Source: an uncultured Litoreibacter sp.
GTDB taxonomy: Bacteria > Pseudomonadota > Alphaproteobacteria > Rhodobacterales > Rhodobacteraceae
Length of the DNA: 64,000 nucleotides
Reading direction: 5' to 3'
Assembly: GCA_947494435.1 (NCBI GenBank)
Contig: CANLUY010000002.1
Span: forward strand, 372,001-436,000
The position numbers were made by a program, and so were the translations under genes. The notes under the pieces were generated by a model. It saw only the letters and a program-made list of their open reading frames with translations, was not told the origin of the DNA and made no database searches. Positions 1 to 7,320 of the stretch are shown here, piece after piece. Each line of letters begins with the position of its first letter. The stretch's first letter is position 1.

Positions 1-118
1 AGGCGGCCAAAGTGACGGTGAAAGTGACCCCCGCGCAGGCCTGACGCCCTGCGGAATTCATCAAGCCGGGAAGCAATGCGCCCAGAAAGGGTAGGGCGAC
101 GACAAGGAAGAGGGACAC
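1..118 (-). CDS. mrpA: Mrp-type monovalent cation/H+ antiporter subunit A, N-terminal fragment
   Basis: Only the first 39 codons lie in the window; the gene runs off the left edge. The reverse strand reads VSLFLVVALPFLGALLPGLM and onward, which resembles the first membrane helix of MrpA/PhaA, the large NuoL-like subunit of the multi-subunit Na+(K+)/H+ antiporter. The start is GTG, with an AGGAG ribosome-binding site six bases upstream. A NuoL-type protein is the main alternative, but the short leader and the LPFLGALLP stretch suit MrpA better. The rest of the mrp operon should lie to the left. Confidence 0.6.
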   Translation of the reverse strand, partial: MSLFLVVALPFLGALLPGLMNSAGRQACAGVTFTVTLAA

Positions 119-180
119 GCGAACTCCTGATCAAATGGCTTGAGGTAACCCTCTATCTGGTTCAGAATCTGTTCATTCTC

Positions 181-248
181 AAGTGAAACCGTCACTTTGG
201 GTTGCACAAAGATGCGGATTATAGTGTCGCAGGGTCAAGTGTCTGACC
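181..248. promoter_or_regulatory. Divergent intergenic region with two short inverted repeats
   Basis: The 255 bases between the leftward antiporter gene and the rightward AbrB-family gene contain AAGTGA-AACCG-TCACTT (181-197) and GGTCA-AGTGTC-TGACC (233-248). Both are exact short dyads of the kind bound by dimeric repressors. No regulator is encoded beside them and I cannot assign one. Arms this short also arise by chance. Confidence 0.25.
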
Positions 249-373
249 TGATACCAACCGAACCCACCGATGAGAGCTGCGGTAAACTGGGCAACAGCTA
301 TGCACAAACAGAGGCTGGAAACTCTGCCTTGTGCCTTCCATAATCAAGCCATTCCGGCAAAGGCACTGTCCTC

Positions 374-1390
374 ATGATCCTCCGCATAGGTCTTGCACTG
401 GCGATCGCCGCCTCGGGCGTTGCGGTTTTCCTACTTTTGAATTTACCGCTCCCTTGGCTGTTGGGGCCGATGTTTGCATGTCTGATTGCGGCACTTGGTG
501 GGCTGAAGCTTAAGGGCCCTGTATTTCTAGGCGATGCGATGCGAACAGTCTTGGGTGTGGCTGTTGGCGCATCTATTACACCTGACGTGGTTGCGCGCCT
601 GCCTGACATGGCTGTCTCTATCGCACTTATTCCGCCGTTCATTTTGCTCATTGGGCTCGTCGGGTATCCGTACTTCCGGCGGGTCTGTGGTTTTGATAAC
701 GCGACAAGCTATTATGGTGCGATGCCCGGTGGTTTGCAGGATATGCTGGTCTTCGGAGAAGAAGCGGGTGGCAACGTACGACACCTGTCTTTGATCCATG
801 CAACCAGGGTTTTGATCGTTGTTTCAGCTTTGCCGCTTGTTTTGACCTATGTGCTTGGTCGCTCGCTTGATCTGCCGATTGGCGCGCCTGCCGCACAGCT
901 TCCGTTCCATGAGTTGGCACTGATGGTTGCCATTGCCTTGTTTGGTTGGTGGGCGGCGAAGCGGGTAGGCTTGTTTGGTGCTTCAATACTTGGCCCAATG
1001 ATTTTGGCGGCGATTGCGAGCCTGACAGGGCTCATTCATTCACGCCCGCCCATGGAGGCGATTCTCGCCGCACAATTCTTCATCGGGCTGAGTGTGGGTG
1101 TGAAATACGTTGGCATCACGTGGTCTGAATTGCGTCGCGTTGTTGTCGCGGCGGTTGGATACACAGTGCTGATTGGCGTTCTGGCAGTTGTCTTCGCCGA
1201 AGGCGTCGTTCTGTTAGGGCTTGCGCCGCAAGCCGAAGCTTTGCTTGCGTTTTCTCCGGGTGGGCAAGCTGAAATGACGGTTCTGGCTATCGTCGCAGGT
1301 GCCGATATCGCCTATGTCGTGACGCATCATCTGACGCGGATTGTAGTGGTGATCATCGGGGCGCCCGTCATGCAAAAATGGCTCCGCTAA
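374..1390 (+). CDS. AbrB-family integral membrane protein
   Basis: A 338-residue, almost wholly hydrophobic protein with about ten predicted membrane segments. It has the duplicated layout of the COG3180 family, often labelled 'AbrB family transcriptional regulator' or 'putative ammonia monooxygenase'. The N-terminal stretch LPLPWLLGPM and a similar GASILGPM stretch in the second half are the repeated family signatures. The label is historical: nothing here suggests DNA binding or ammonia oxidation, and a transport role is more likely. It appears to be a single-gene unit. The ATG at 374 has only a weak upstream AAAGG. Confidence 0.8.
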   Translation: MILRIGLALAIAASGVAVFLLLNLPLPWLLGPMFACLIAALGGLKLKGPVFLGDAMRTVLGVAVGASITPDVVARLPDMAVSIALIPPFILLIGLVGYPYFRRVCGFDNATSYYGAMPGGLQDMLVFGEEAGGNVRHLSLIHATRVLIVVSALPLVLTYVLGRSLDLPIGAPAAQLPFHELALMVAIALFGWWAAKRVGLFGASILGPMILAAIASLTGLIHSRPPMEAILAAQFFIGLSVGVKYVGITWSELRRVVVAAVGYTVLIGVLAVVFAEGVVLLGLAPQAEALLAFSPGGQAEMTVLAIVAGADIAYVVTHHLTRIVVVIIGAPVMQKWLR

Positions 1391-1415
1391 ATGAGTCTTG
1401 TTTTGTGTGCGAACG

Positions 1416-1421
1416 TATACT
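1416..1421 (+). promoter_or_regulatory. Candidate -10 box of the gcv operon
   Basis: TATACT lies just upstream of the glycine riboswitch, so a transcript starting about seven bases downstream would begin almost at the aptamer. No convincing -35 box is visible at the right spacing, so the assignment rests on position and the -10 match. Confidence 0.4.
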
Positions 1422-1436
1422 AGCGTCCGCTGCATC

Positions 1437-1592
1437 ACGTCGGGAGAACCAGTTTGACTGGTGCCGAAGGAGCAACCGCCCCGGAAACTCTCAGGCCAAA
1501 GGACCGCCGTGATGACGACGACACTCTGGAGAGAGATGCGTGTCACGCATCCGCCGAAGGGATAGCGATCTCAGGCGAAAGGACAGAGGGGG
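1437..1592 (+). promoter_or_regulatory. Tandem glycine riboswitch (gcvT element)
   Basis: Two consecutive glycine aptamers precede gcvT. The first (about 1439-1508) contains GGGAGA, GCCGAAGGAGCAA and CTCTCAGGCCAAAGGACCG. The second (about 1525-1590) contains GGAGAG, GCCGAAGGGATAGCG and CTCAGGCGAAAGGACAGAGG. These are the conserved core elements of the gcvT RNA motif, and the two aptamers are joined by a short linker as in cooperative tandem switches. In known cases glycine binding turns on the cleavage operon, and the genes downstream here are gcvT, gcvH and gcvP. Confidence 0.95.
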
Positions 1593-1639
1593 CATCACGC
1601 GCAAGCCCAGCTTGCGTCCCTGTGGTGCCGCTTGATTTT
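1591..1639 (+). terminator. Hairpin after the riboswitch, likely expression platform
   Basis: GGCATCAC (1591-1598) pairs with GTGGTGCC (1622-1629), and an inner CGCAAG/CTTGCG stem extends the structure. The run TTTT follows at 1636-1639. It begins at the end of the second aptamer, as expected for a transcription-terminating expression platform. The T tract is short, so translational control or a simple stabilising hairpin is possible. Confidence 0.5.
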
Positions 1640-1680
1640 CCGATGAAATCTTGCAGGCTTTGAAGAAGGCTGACCGGCTG

Positions 1681-2805
1681 ATGTCTGAACTCAAAAAGAC
1701 CCCGCTGCACGCATTGCATTTGGAGCTTGGCGCAAAGATGGTGCCCTTCGCGGGCTATGATATGCCAGTGCAATACGACCTTGGCGTCATGAAGGAACAC
1801 CAGCACACGCGTGAAAAGGCCGGCCTATTTGACGTCAGCCATATGGGTCAGGTTATTGTACAAGGCGCGTCATACGAGGCTGCCGCCCTTGGGCTCGAGA
1901 GATTGATACCAGCCGACATACTTGGCTTGACGGAGAACCGGCAGCGGTACGGCTTTTTCACCAATGAATCCGGTGGGATTGAAGACGACCTAATGTTTGC
2001 AAACCGAGGCGATCATATTTTTGTGGTCGTCAACGCCGCATGCAAAGAGGCGGACATTGCGCATTTGAAAGCGGCACTTGAATCCGTGCTCAGCGTTACG
2101 GAGATCACGGACCGTGCTTTGATCGCCTTGCAAGGGCCTGCATCAGAGCATGTATTGGCCAGCTTCGATGACAGGGCTGCGGATATGCGCTTCATGGATG
2201 TCGCCACGCTTGATCTGAACGGGACTGAGGCATGGGTGTCTCGGTCCGGGTATACTGGCGAGGATGGATATGAGATTTCCTTGCCGCAAGACGCCGTTGA
2301 AGGTTTCGCCCGTGCGTTACTGGCGCATGATGGCGTCGAAGCCATCGGCCTCGGAGCACGGGATTCCCTGCGCCTTGAAGCGGGCTTATGTCTATACGGT
2401 CAAGATATGGACGGCGAACTAAATCCGGTTGAAGCGTCGCTGTCATGGGCCATCCAGAAGGTCCGCCGCACAGGTGGCGCGCGGGCGGGGGGCTTTCCTG
2501 GGGCAGACGTCATTTTGCCAGCGCTTGAACGCGGCCCTCACAGACACCGTGTTGGTTTGTTGCCTGAAGGTCGTGCCCCGATGCGGCAAGGCGTGCCTTT
2601 ATTTGAGGCTGAGGAAGGTGGCAGCCAGATTGGATTTGTCACATCAGGCGGGTTTGGGCCGACCATTGGCGCACCTGTCGCGATGGGCATTGTCGCGGAC
2701 AGTCTGCACATACCTGGCACGCGTCTTTATGGCGAATTGCGAGGCAAGCGCTTGCCACTGACGGTCGCCAAAATGCCGTTCACACCAGCAAACTTCAAAA
2801 GATAA
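1681..2805 (+). CDS. gcvT: Glycine cleavage system T protein (aminomethyltransferase)
   Basis: A 374-residue protein that moves the methylene group from the lipoyl arm of GcvH to tetrahydrofolate, releasing ammonia. The N-terminus (MSELKKTPLHALHLELGAKM, then VPFAGYDMPVQY) and FDVSHMGQ are typical of GcvT, as is the SRSGYTGEDGYEI segment of the folate-binding domain; length matches the family. An upstream TTG at 1651 is in frame, but the ATG at 1681 fits the family N-terminus and has a GAAGG sequence upstream. It is the first gene under the glycine riboswitch and leads into gcvH after 18 bases. Confidence 0.95.
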   Translation: MSELKKTPLHALHLELGAKMVPFAGYDMPVQYDLGVMKEHQHTREKAGLFDVSHMGQVIVQGASYEAAALGLERLIPADILGLTENRQRYGFFTNESGGIEDDLMFANRGDHIFVVVNAACKEADIAHLKAALESVLSVTEITDRALIALQGPASEHVLASFDDRAADMRFMDVATLDLNGTEAWVSRSGYTGEDGYEISLPQDAVEGFARALLAHDGVEAIGLGARDSLRLEAGLCLYGQDMDGELNPVEASLSWAIQKVRRTGGARAGGFPGADVILPALERGPHRHRVGLLPEGRAPMRQGVPLFEAEEGGSQIGFVTSGGFGPTIGAPVAMGIVADSLHIPGTRLYGELRGKRLPLTVAKMPFTPANFKR

Positions 2806-2823
2806 GCAAGAGGGAGAAGAAGA

Positions 2824-3183
2824 ATGAAATTCACGGAAGAGCATGAGTGGCTCCGAGAAGAGGGCGAGTTGATCATCGTTGGCATTACAGAGCACGCAGC
2901 AACCCAACTAGGTGACATTGTGTTCGTGGAACTGCCTGACGTCGGCGATACGGTGTCGAAAGATGATGAAGTGGTTGTCATCGAAAGCGTCAAAGCCGCG
3001 TCTGACATTCTGGCTCCGCTTGATGGCGAGATTGTCGAGGTCAACGAAGCGTTGGCCGACGCGCCTGCGACTGTCAATGAAGACGCGATGGAGGGCGGCT
3101 GGTTCTTCAAAATAAAGCCATCTGACCTCAGCCCGATGGACGACTATTTGGACGAGGCGGCTTACAAAAAGCTGATCGGCTGA
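2824..3183 (+). CDS. gcvH: Glycine cleavage system H protein
   Basis: A 119-residue lipoyl carrier protein that shuttles the aminomethyl intermediate between GcvP, GcvT and lipoamide dehydrogenase. The biotinyl/lipoyl fold is clear, and Lys-57 in ESVKAAS is the expected lipoylation site. A GAGGGAGAAG ribosome-binding site precedes the ATG. The stop codon overlaps the start of the next gene (TGATG), which implies coupled translation. Confidence 0.97.
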   Translation: MKFTEEHEWLREEGELIIVGITEHAATQLGDIVFVELPDVGDTVSKDDEVVVIESVKAASDILAPLDGEIVEVNEALADAPATVNEDAMEGGWFFKIKPSDLSPMDDYLDEAAYKKLIG

Positions 3184-3536
3184 TGGCCGTTGTGCGCATC
3201 GTTGCCGACCTTCCGGCCTCTGATCCCGGCAAGACAGCTGCGTGGTATGCCGCGCTGCTGGGCTTGGATGTGAAGATGGATATGGGATGGATCGTCACAT
3301 TAGGCGCAGAGGCACATGCCCCGATCCAAATAAGCATCGCAAGCGAAGGTGGGGCCGGAACGCCGGTCCCGCATCTGTCCATTGAAGTCGACAATTTGGA
3401 TGCTGTGCATGCCAAAGCGGCCGAGATGGGCGTGGACATCACCTATCCCCTGACCACCGAGCCTTGGGGCGTGCGCCGGTTTTTCGTCGCTGATCCAGAA
3501 GGTCGTATCCTCAACATTCTTTCTCACACCGACTAG
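3183..3536 (+). CDS. VOC-superfamily (glyoxalase/bleomycin-resistance fold) protein
   Basis: A 117-residue single-domain protein with the beta-alpha-beta-beta-beta pattern of the VOC family. It contains a [17 protein letters not shown] opening segment and the ending [17 protein letters not shown], typical of these proteins. The family includes glyoxalases, dioxygenases and metal-dependent resistance proteins, so the substrate is unknown. It overlaps gcvH by one base and sits 16 bases before gcvP, inside the glycine-riboswitch transcript. That placement suggests co-expression with glycine cleavage but does not prove a role in it. Confidence 0.85.
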   Translation: MAVVRIVADLPASDPGKTAAWYAALLGLDVKMDMGWIVTLGAEAHAPIQISIASEGGAGTPVPHLSIEVDNLDAVHAKAAEMGVDITYPLTTEPWGVRRFFVADPEGRILNILSHTD

Positions 3537-3552
3537 CCACTCGGAGCCCGCC

Positions 3553-6396
3553 ATGAGTTTCACACCCACCGACTATCTGCCCTATGATTTCGCCAACCGC
3601 CGCCATATCGGCCCGTCCCCTCAGGAAATGGCGGAGATGTTGCAGGTCGTCGGTGCCAAATCCCTCGATGCCTTGATCGACGACACGGTGCCCAAGATGA
3701 TCCGGCAGAAGCAGCCACTCGATTTCGGCAAGGCCAAGTCTGAGCGTGAATTGCTGCACCACATGAAGATCACTGCCGAGAAGAACAAAGTGCTGACCTC
3801 GCTCATTGGGCAGGGCTATCACGGCACAGTCACACCGCCCGCGATCCAGCGCAATATCCTTGAAAATCCCGCATGGTATACGGCCTATACGCCTTATCAG
3901 CCTGAGATTTCGCAAGGCCGTCTTGAGGCGTTGTTGAACTTCCAAACGATGGTCTCCGACCTTACCGGACTTGAGATCGCCAATGCCTCCTTGCTGGATG
4001 AAGCCACAGCCTGTGCCGAAGCGATGACTATGGCGCAGCGTGTCGGCAAGTCCAAAGCTCAAGGCTTCTTCATCGACGAGAATTGCCACCCGCAAAACAT
4101 CGCCGTCATGAAAACTCGCGCGGCCCCTCTGGGGATCGAGATCACCGTGGGCAACCCCGACGACTTGGACGCAAGCCAAGTGTTCGGCGCGATCTTCCAG
4201 TATCCCGGCACGCACGGCCATATCAGCGATTTCACGGATGTCATCGCCAAGCTGCATGAACAGAAAGCCATCGGCATTATCTCGGCGGACCCGCTGTCGC
4301 TGACGCTTCTGAAAGAACCCGGCGCGATGGGCGCGGATATCGCCGTCGGCACCACGCAGCGCTTCGGCGTGCCTGTGGGGTATGGCGGCCCGCACGCCGC
4401 CTATATGGCAACGAAAGCCAACTACGCACGTAACATGCCGGGTCGCATCGTGGGCGTCTCCATCGACAGCCATGGTAACCGCGCCTACCGGCTGTCCTTG
4501 CAAACGCGCGAGCAGCATATCCGTCGTGAGAAAGCCACGTCGAATGTCTGCACCGCACAAGCCTTGCTTGCAGTGATGGCCGGCTTCTATGCAGTATTCC
4601 ATGGGCCTGAAGGTCTCAAAGCGATTGCCCAGCGAATTCATCGCAAAACCGGTCGCCTTGCCGAAGGGCTAAAACAAGCAGGCTTCGATGTCCGTCCCGC
4701 GAGCTATTTCGACACAATCACCGTAGATGTCGGCCCGCTACAAGCTGCCGTAATGAAGTCTGCGGTCGACGAGGGCATAAACCTGCGCAAAGTGGGCGAC
4801 ACTAAGCTTGGCATCACATTGGACGAGCGCACCCGTCCCGAGACCATTGAAGCCGTCTGGCGCGCCTTTGGTATCACCCGCGAAGACAAGGACTATACTC
4901 CGCATTACCACATGCCGGAGAAGCTGATACGCACATCCGATTTCCTAACTCACCCCGTTTTCCACATGAACCGGGCGGAGACGGAGATGATGCGCTACAT
5001 GCGTCGCCTCGCGGATCGTGACCTTGCGCTGGATCGCGCCATGATCCCGCTGGGCTCTTGCACGATGAAGCTGAATTCCGCGGCTGAGATGATGCCCGTG
5101 ACATGGGATGAATTCTCGCTCCTGCACCCGTTCGTGCCGAAAGACCAAGCGGCGGGGTATACGGAAATGATCGAGGATCTCTCCGCCAAACTGTGCGATG
5201 TCACCGGCTATGACGCGATCTCCATGCAGCCAAACTCCGGAGCGCAGGGCGAATATGCGGGGCTTTTGACGATTGCGGCCTATCACCGGGCGAAAGGCCA
5301 AGGCCATCGCAACATCTGCCTGATCCCCATGAGCGCGCATGGCACCAATCCGGCCTCCGCGCAAATGGTGGGCTGGAAGGTTGTACCCGTTAAATCGGCT
5401 GAGAATGGCGATATCGACCTTGAGGATTTCAAAGCCAAAGCAACCGAGCATGCCGAGAGCCTTGCGGGCTGCATGATCACATATCCCTCCACCCATGGCG
5501 TGTTTGAAGAGACCGTGATCGAAGTATGCAAGATCACCCATGAAAATGGCGGGCAGGTCTATATTGACGGCGCCAACATGAACGCGATGGTAGGTCTGTC
5601 GCGCCCCGGCGATCTTGGCGGTGATGTCAGCCATCTGAACCTGCACAAGACCTTCTGCATCCCGCATGGTGGCGGTGGCCCTGGCATGGGACCCATTGGC
5701 GTCAAAGCACATCTGACAGCACACCTACCAGGTGATCCGAACTCGGGCGAGGGCGCAGTTAGTGCTGCACCCTACGGGTCCCCGTCGCTTTTGCCGATCT
5801 CGTGGGCCTATTGCCTGATGATGGGCGGAGAAGGGCTGACGCAAGCCACACGCGTTGCGATCCTAAACGCTAACTACATTGCGAAGCGCCTCGAGGGCGC
5901 GTTCGACGTGCTCTATAAAGGACCGTCAGGTCGCGTCGCGCATGAGTGCATTATCGACACGCGGCCTTTCAACGAGATCATGCATATCACTGTCGATGAC
6001 ATTGCCAAGCGGCTCAGCGATTGTGGCTTCCACGCGCCGACCATGTCATGGCCTGTCGCAGGCACGTTGATGGTGGAGCCGACGGAGTCGGAAACGAAAG
6101 CTGAATTGGACCGGTTTTGTGACGCCATGCTAGGCATCCGCGAAGAAATTCGCGCGATTGAGCGCGGCGATATGGACCCAGAAAACAACCCATTGAAAAA
6201 TGCACCGCACACGATGGAAGACCTCGTCAAAGAGTGGGATCGTCCCTATACGCGCGAGACCGGGTGTTTTCCTGCAGGTGCGTTTCGGGTCGACAAATAC
6301 TGGCCACCAGTGAACCGCGTGGACAATGTCTGGGGGGATCGAAACTTGACCTGCACCTGTCCGCCGATGAGCGATTACGCCGAGGCCGCAGAGTAA
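3553..6396 (+). CDS. gcvP: Glycine dehydrogenase (decarboxylating), P protein
   Basis: A 947-residue single-chain P protein that decarboxylates glycine and loads the aminomethyl group on GcvH. Both halves of the fused alpha/beta form are present: an N-terminal half with [11 protein letters not shown] and a C-terminal half with the pyridoxal-phosphate segment [20 protein letters not shown], in which Lys-699 should bind PLP. Length equals the usual one-gene P protein. It is the last gene of the gcv transcript. No clear terminator follows before the puc promoter, although GCCGCA/TGCGGC arms can pair loosely about ten bases after the stop. Confidence 0.97.
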   Translation: MSFTPTDYLPYDFANRRHIGPSPQEMAEMLQVVGAKSLDALIDDTVPKMIRQKQPLDFGKAKSERELLHHMKITAEKNKVLTSLIGQGYHGTVTPPAIQRNILENPAWYTAYTPYQPEISQGRLEALLNFQTMVSDLTGLEIANASLLDEATACAEAMTMAQRVGKSKAQGFFIDENCHPQNIAVMKTRAAPLGIEITVGNPDDLDASQVFGAIFQYPGTHGHISDFTDVIAKLHEQKAIGIISADPLSLTLLKEPGAMGADIAVGTTQRFGVPVGYGGPHAAYMATKANYARNMPGRIVGVSIDSHGNRAYRLSLQTREQHIRREKATSNVCTAQALLAVMAGFYAVFHGPEGLKAIAQRIHRKTGRLAEGLKQAGFDVRPASYFDTITVDVGPLQAAVMKSAVDEGINLRKVGDTKLGITLDERTRPETIEAVWRAFGITREDKDYTPHYHMPEKLIRTSDFLTHPVFHMNRAETEMMRYMRRLADRDLALDRAMIPLGSCTMKLNSAAEMMPVTWDEFSLLHPFVPKDQAAGYTEMIEDLSAKLCDVTGYDAISMQPNSGAQGEYAGLLTIAAYHRAKGQGHRNICLIPMSAHGTNPASAQMVGWKVVPVKSAENGDIDLEDFKAKATEHAESLAGCMITYPSTHGVFEETVIEVCKITHENGGQVYIDGANMNAMVGLSRPGDLGGDVSHLNLHKTFCIPHGGGGPGMGPIGVKAHLTAHLPGDPNSGEGAVSAAPYGSPSLLPISWAYCLMMGGEGLTQATRVAILNANYIAKRLEGAFDVLYKGPSGRVAHECIIDTRPFNEIMHITVDDIAKRLSDCGFHAPTMSWPVAGTLMVEPTESETKAELDRFCDAMLGIREEIRAIERGDMDPENNPLKNAPHTMEDLVKEWDRPYTRETGCFPAGAFRVDKYWPPVNRVDNVWGDRNLTCTCPPMSDYAEAAE

Positions 6397-6514
6397 AGCC
6401 GCATTAGATCCTTACGAAAACGAGAAAGTGCGGCAGGTGGAAACGCATTGCCGCGCCTTACTTTTGTGCGTTTTGAAAGCGTCTCCCTACCTATAAATGG
6501 GTAACGCTCAGAAA

Positions 6515-6558
6515 TGTAACAAAAATTGGACAGTTGTGTGTGTCATTAATAAATTACA
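6515..6558. promoter_or_regulatory. Tandem PpsR/CrtJ-type binding sites upstream of pucB
   Basis: Two copies of TGT-N12-ACA occur at 6515-6532 and 6541-6558, separated by eight bases. TGTN12ACA is the established recognition sequence of the redox/light repressor PpsR (CrtJ) in purple bacteria, and tandem sites eight bases apart are the classical arrangement at Rhodobacter promoters such as bchC and puc. The pair ends 123 bases before the pucB start, in the 285-base gap after gcvP. I infer aerobic and light repression of the antenna operon. The regulator gene is not in the window. Confidence 0.8.
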
Positions 6559-6681
6559 TATTTGATATGTGGTGCTGCTTGCCGGGACTATCCCTTTTTG
6601 CAGCCCATATTTCTCGTTGGTAGGGGGTCAGACTGGACCATTTCTCTTCCAGCACAACAGCAAGGATACGGAGGGACTTTT

Positions 6682-6840
6682 ATGTCTTCAAATGATCCTG
6701 ACAAGGTTTGGCCAACTGGTCTGAACCTGCGTGAAGCCGAAGAGCTTCACAGCTACCTCATCGACGGCACGCGCGTCTTTGGTGGGATTGCACTCCTAGC
6801 TCACATTCTCGTCGCTATTTCGACGCCGTGGCTAGGGTAG
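6682..6840 (+). CDS. pucB: Light-harvesting 2 (B800-850-type) complex beta chain
   Basis: A 52-residue single-helix antenna apoprotein. The segment [20 protein letters not shown], followed by [13 protein letters not shown], is the LH2 beta signature. His-41 should be the ligand of the B850-type bacteriochlorophyll, and His-23 lies at the membrane interface as in other beta chains. The ATG at 6682 has a strong GGAGGG site; an in-frame start further upstream would add about 40 unrelated residues. It is followed after 12 bases by pucA. Confidence 0.96.
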   Translation: MSSNDPDKVWPTGLNLREAEELHSYLIDGTRVFGGIALLAHILVAISTPWLG

Positions 6841-6852
6841 GGAGGTTACACA

Positions 6853-7170
6853 ATGAACAACGCTAAAATGTGGCTCGTCGTGAAACCAACCGTCGGTGTT
6901 CCATTGTTCCTGTCAGGCGTGGCTGTCGGGTCTTTTGCGGTCCACGTGGCCGTATTGTCGAACACCACTTGGGTATCGGACTTCCTTTCCGGTCAAGAGC
7001 TTGGTTCAGGGGACGCATCCGCCTCGTTGATCATCGACGAGACAGACGCCAACACGGCCAAGGCATCCTACGCCCTTCCGAAAACGGATGGCGCACAGGA
7101 AATTCTGGTGACTATGCCAGACGGAACCCAAAGACGGGCTGTCCTTCAGCCTCCGGGAGAATCTCTCTAG
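6853..7170 (+). CDS. pucA: Light-harvesting 2 complex alpha chain with C-terminal extension
   Basis: Residues 1-47 form a normal LH2 alpha chain: MNNAKMWLVVKPTVGVP, a membrane helix with the bacteriochlorophyll-ligating His-31, and TTW at 38-40. Positions 44 and 45, which hold Tyr and Trp/Tyr in B800-850 proteins, are Phe and Leu here, as in the B800-820 (LH3) alpha chain of Rhodoblastus acidophilus 7050. Usual alpha chains end near residue 54-60, but this one continues to 105. The added periplasmic tail is acidic and includes a KTDGAQEILVTMPDGTQRR segment. The ribosome-binding site GGAGG is good. Confidence 0.93.
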   Translation: MNNAKMWLVVKPTVGVPLFLSGVAVGSFAVHVAVLSNTTWVSDFLSGQELGSGDASASLIIDETDANTAKASYALPKTDGAQEILVTMPDGTQRRAVLQPPGESL

Positions 7171-7222
7171 CCGAGAGGACCTCCAAGAACTCGCCGATCC
7201 CAATCAGGGGCCGGTTCGTCGG

Positions 7223-7241
7223 GTGCCGTTTTATGCGGCAC
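7223..7241 (+). repeat. Intercistronic hairpin between pucA and pucC
   Basis: GTGCCG-N7-CGGCAC forms a six-base-pair stem in the 150-base gap after pucA. There is no T tract, so it is not a standard terminator. In Rhodobacter puc and puf operons such hairpins protect the antenna mRNA segment and set a high antenna-to-downstream ratio; I infer the same here. Confidence 0.45.
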
Positions 7242-7320
7242 AGCTAGCCAAGGGACGGCTCCCGACAAACATTTCAGGACGGCTCGCAATCGCGATGTCC
7301 GTACCATGAAGGCGCATACG

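Noticed and set aside
3-44. Forward reading frame ending TPAQA-stop at the left edge, as if a rightward gene finished here
   Set aside because: The reverse strand over the same bases reads as an MrpA-like N-terminus with GTG start and AGGAG site, which is a far better explanation.
3511-5724. Long open frames antisense to gcvP (376 and 259 codons)
   Set aside because: They lie fully inside a highly conserved gene, have no family resemblance and are typical shadow frames of GC-biased third codon positions.
6397-6460. Possible terminator after gcvP (GCCGCA with TGCGGC)
   Set aside because: Loop of about 25 bases and no T run; too weak to call.
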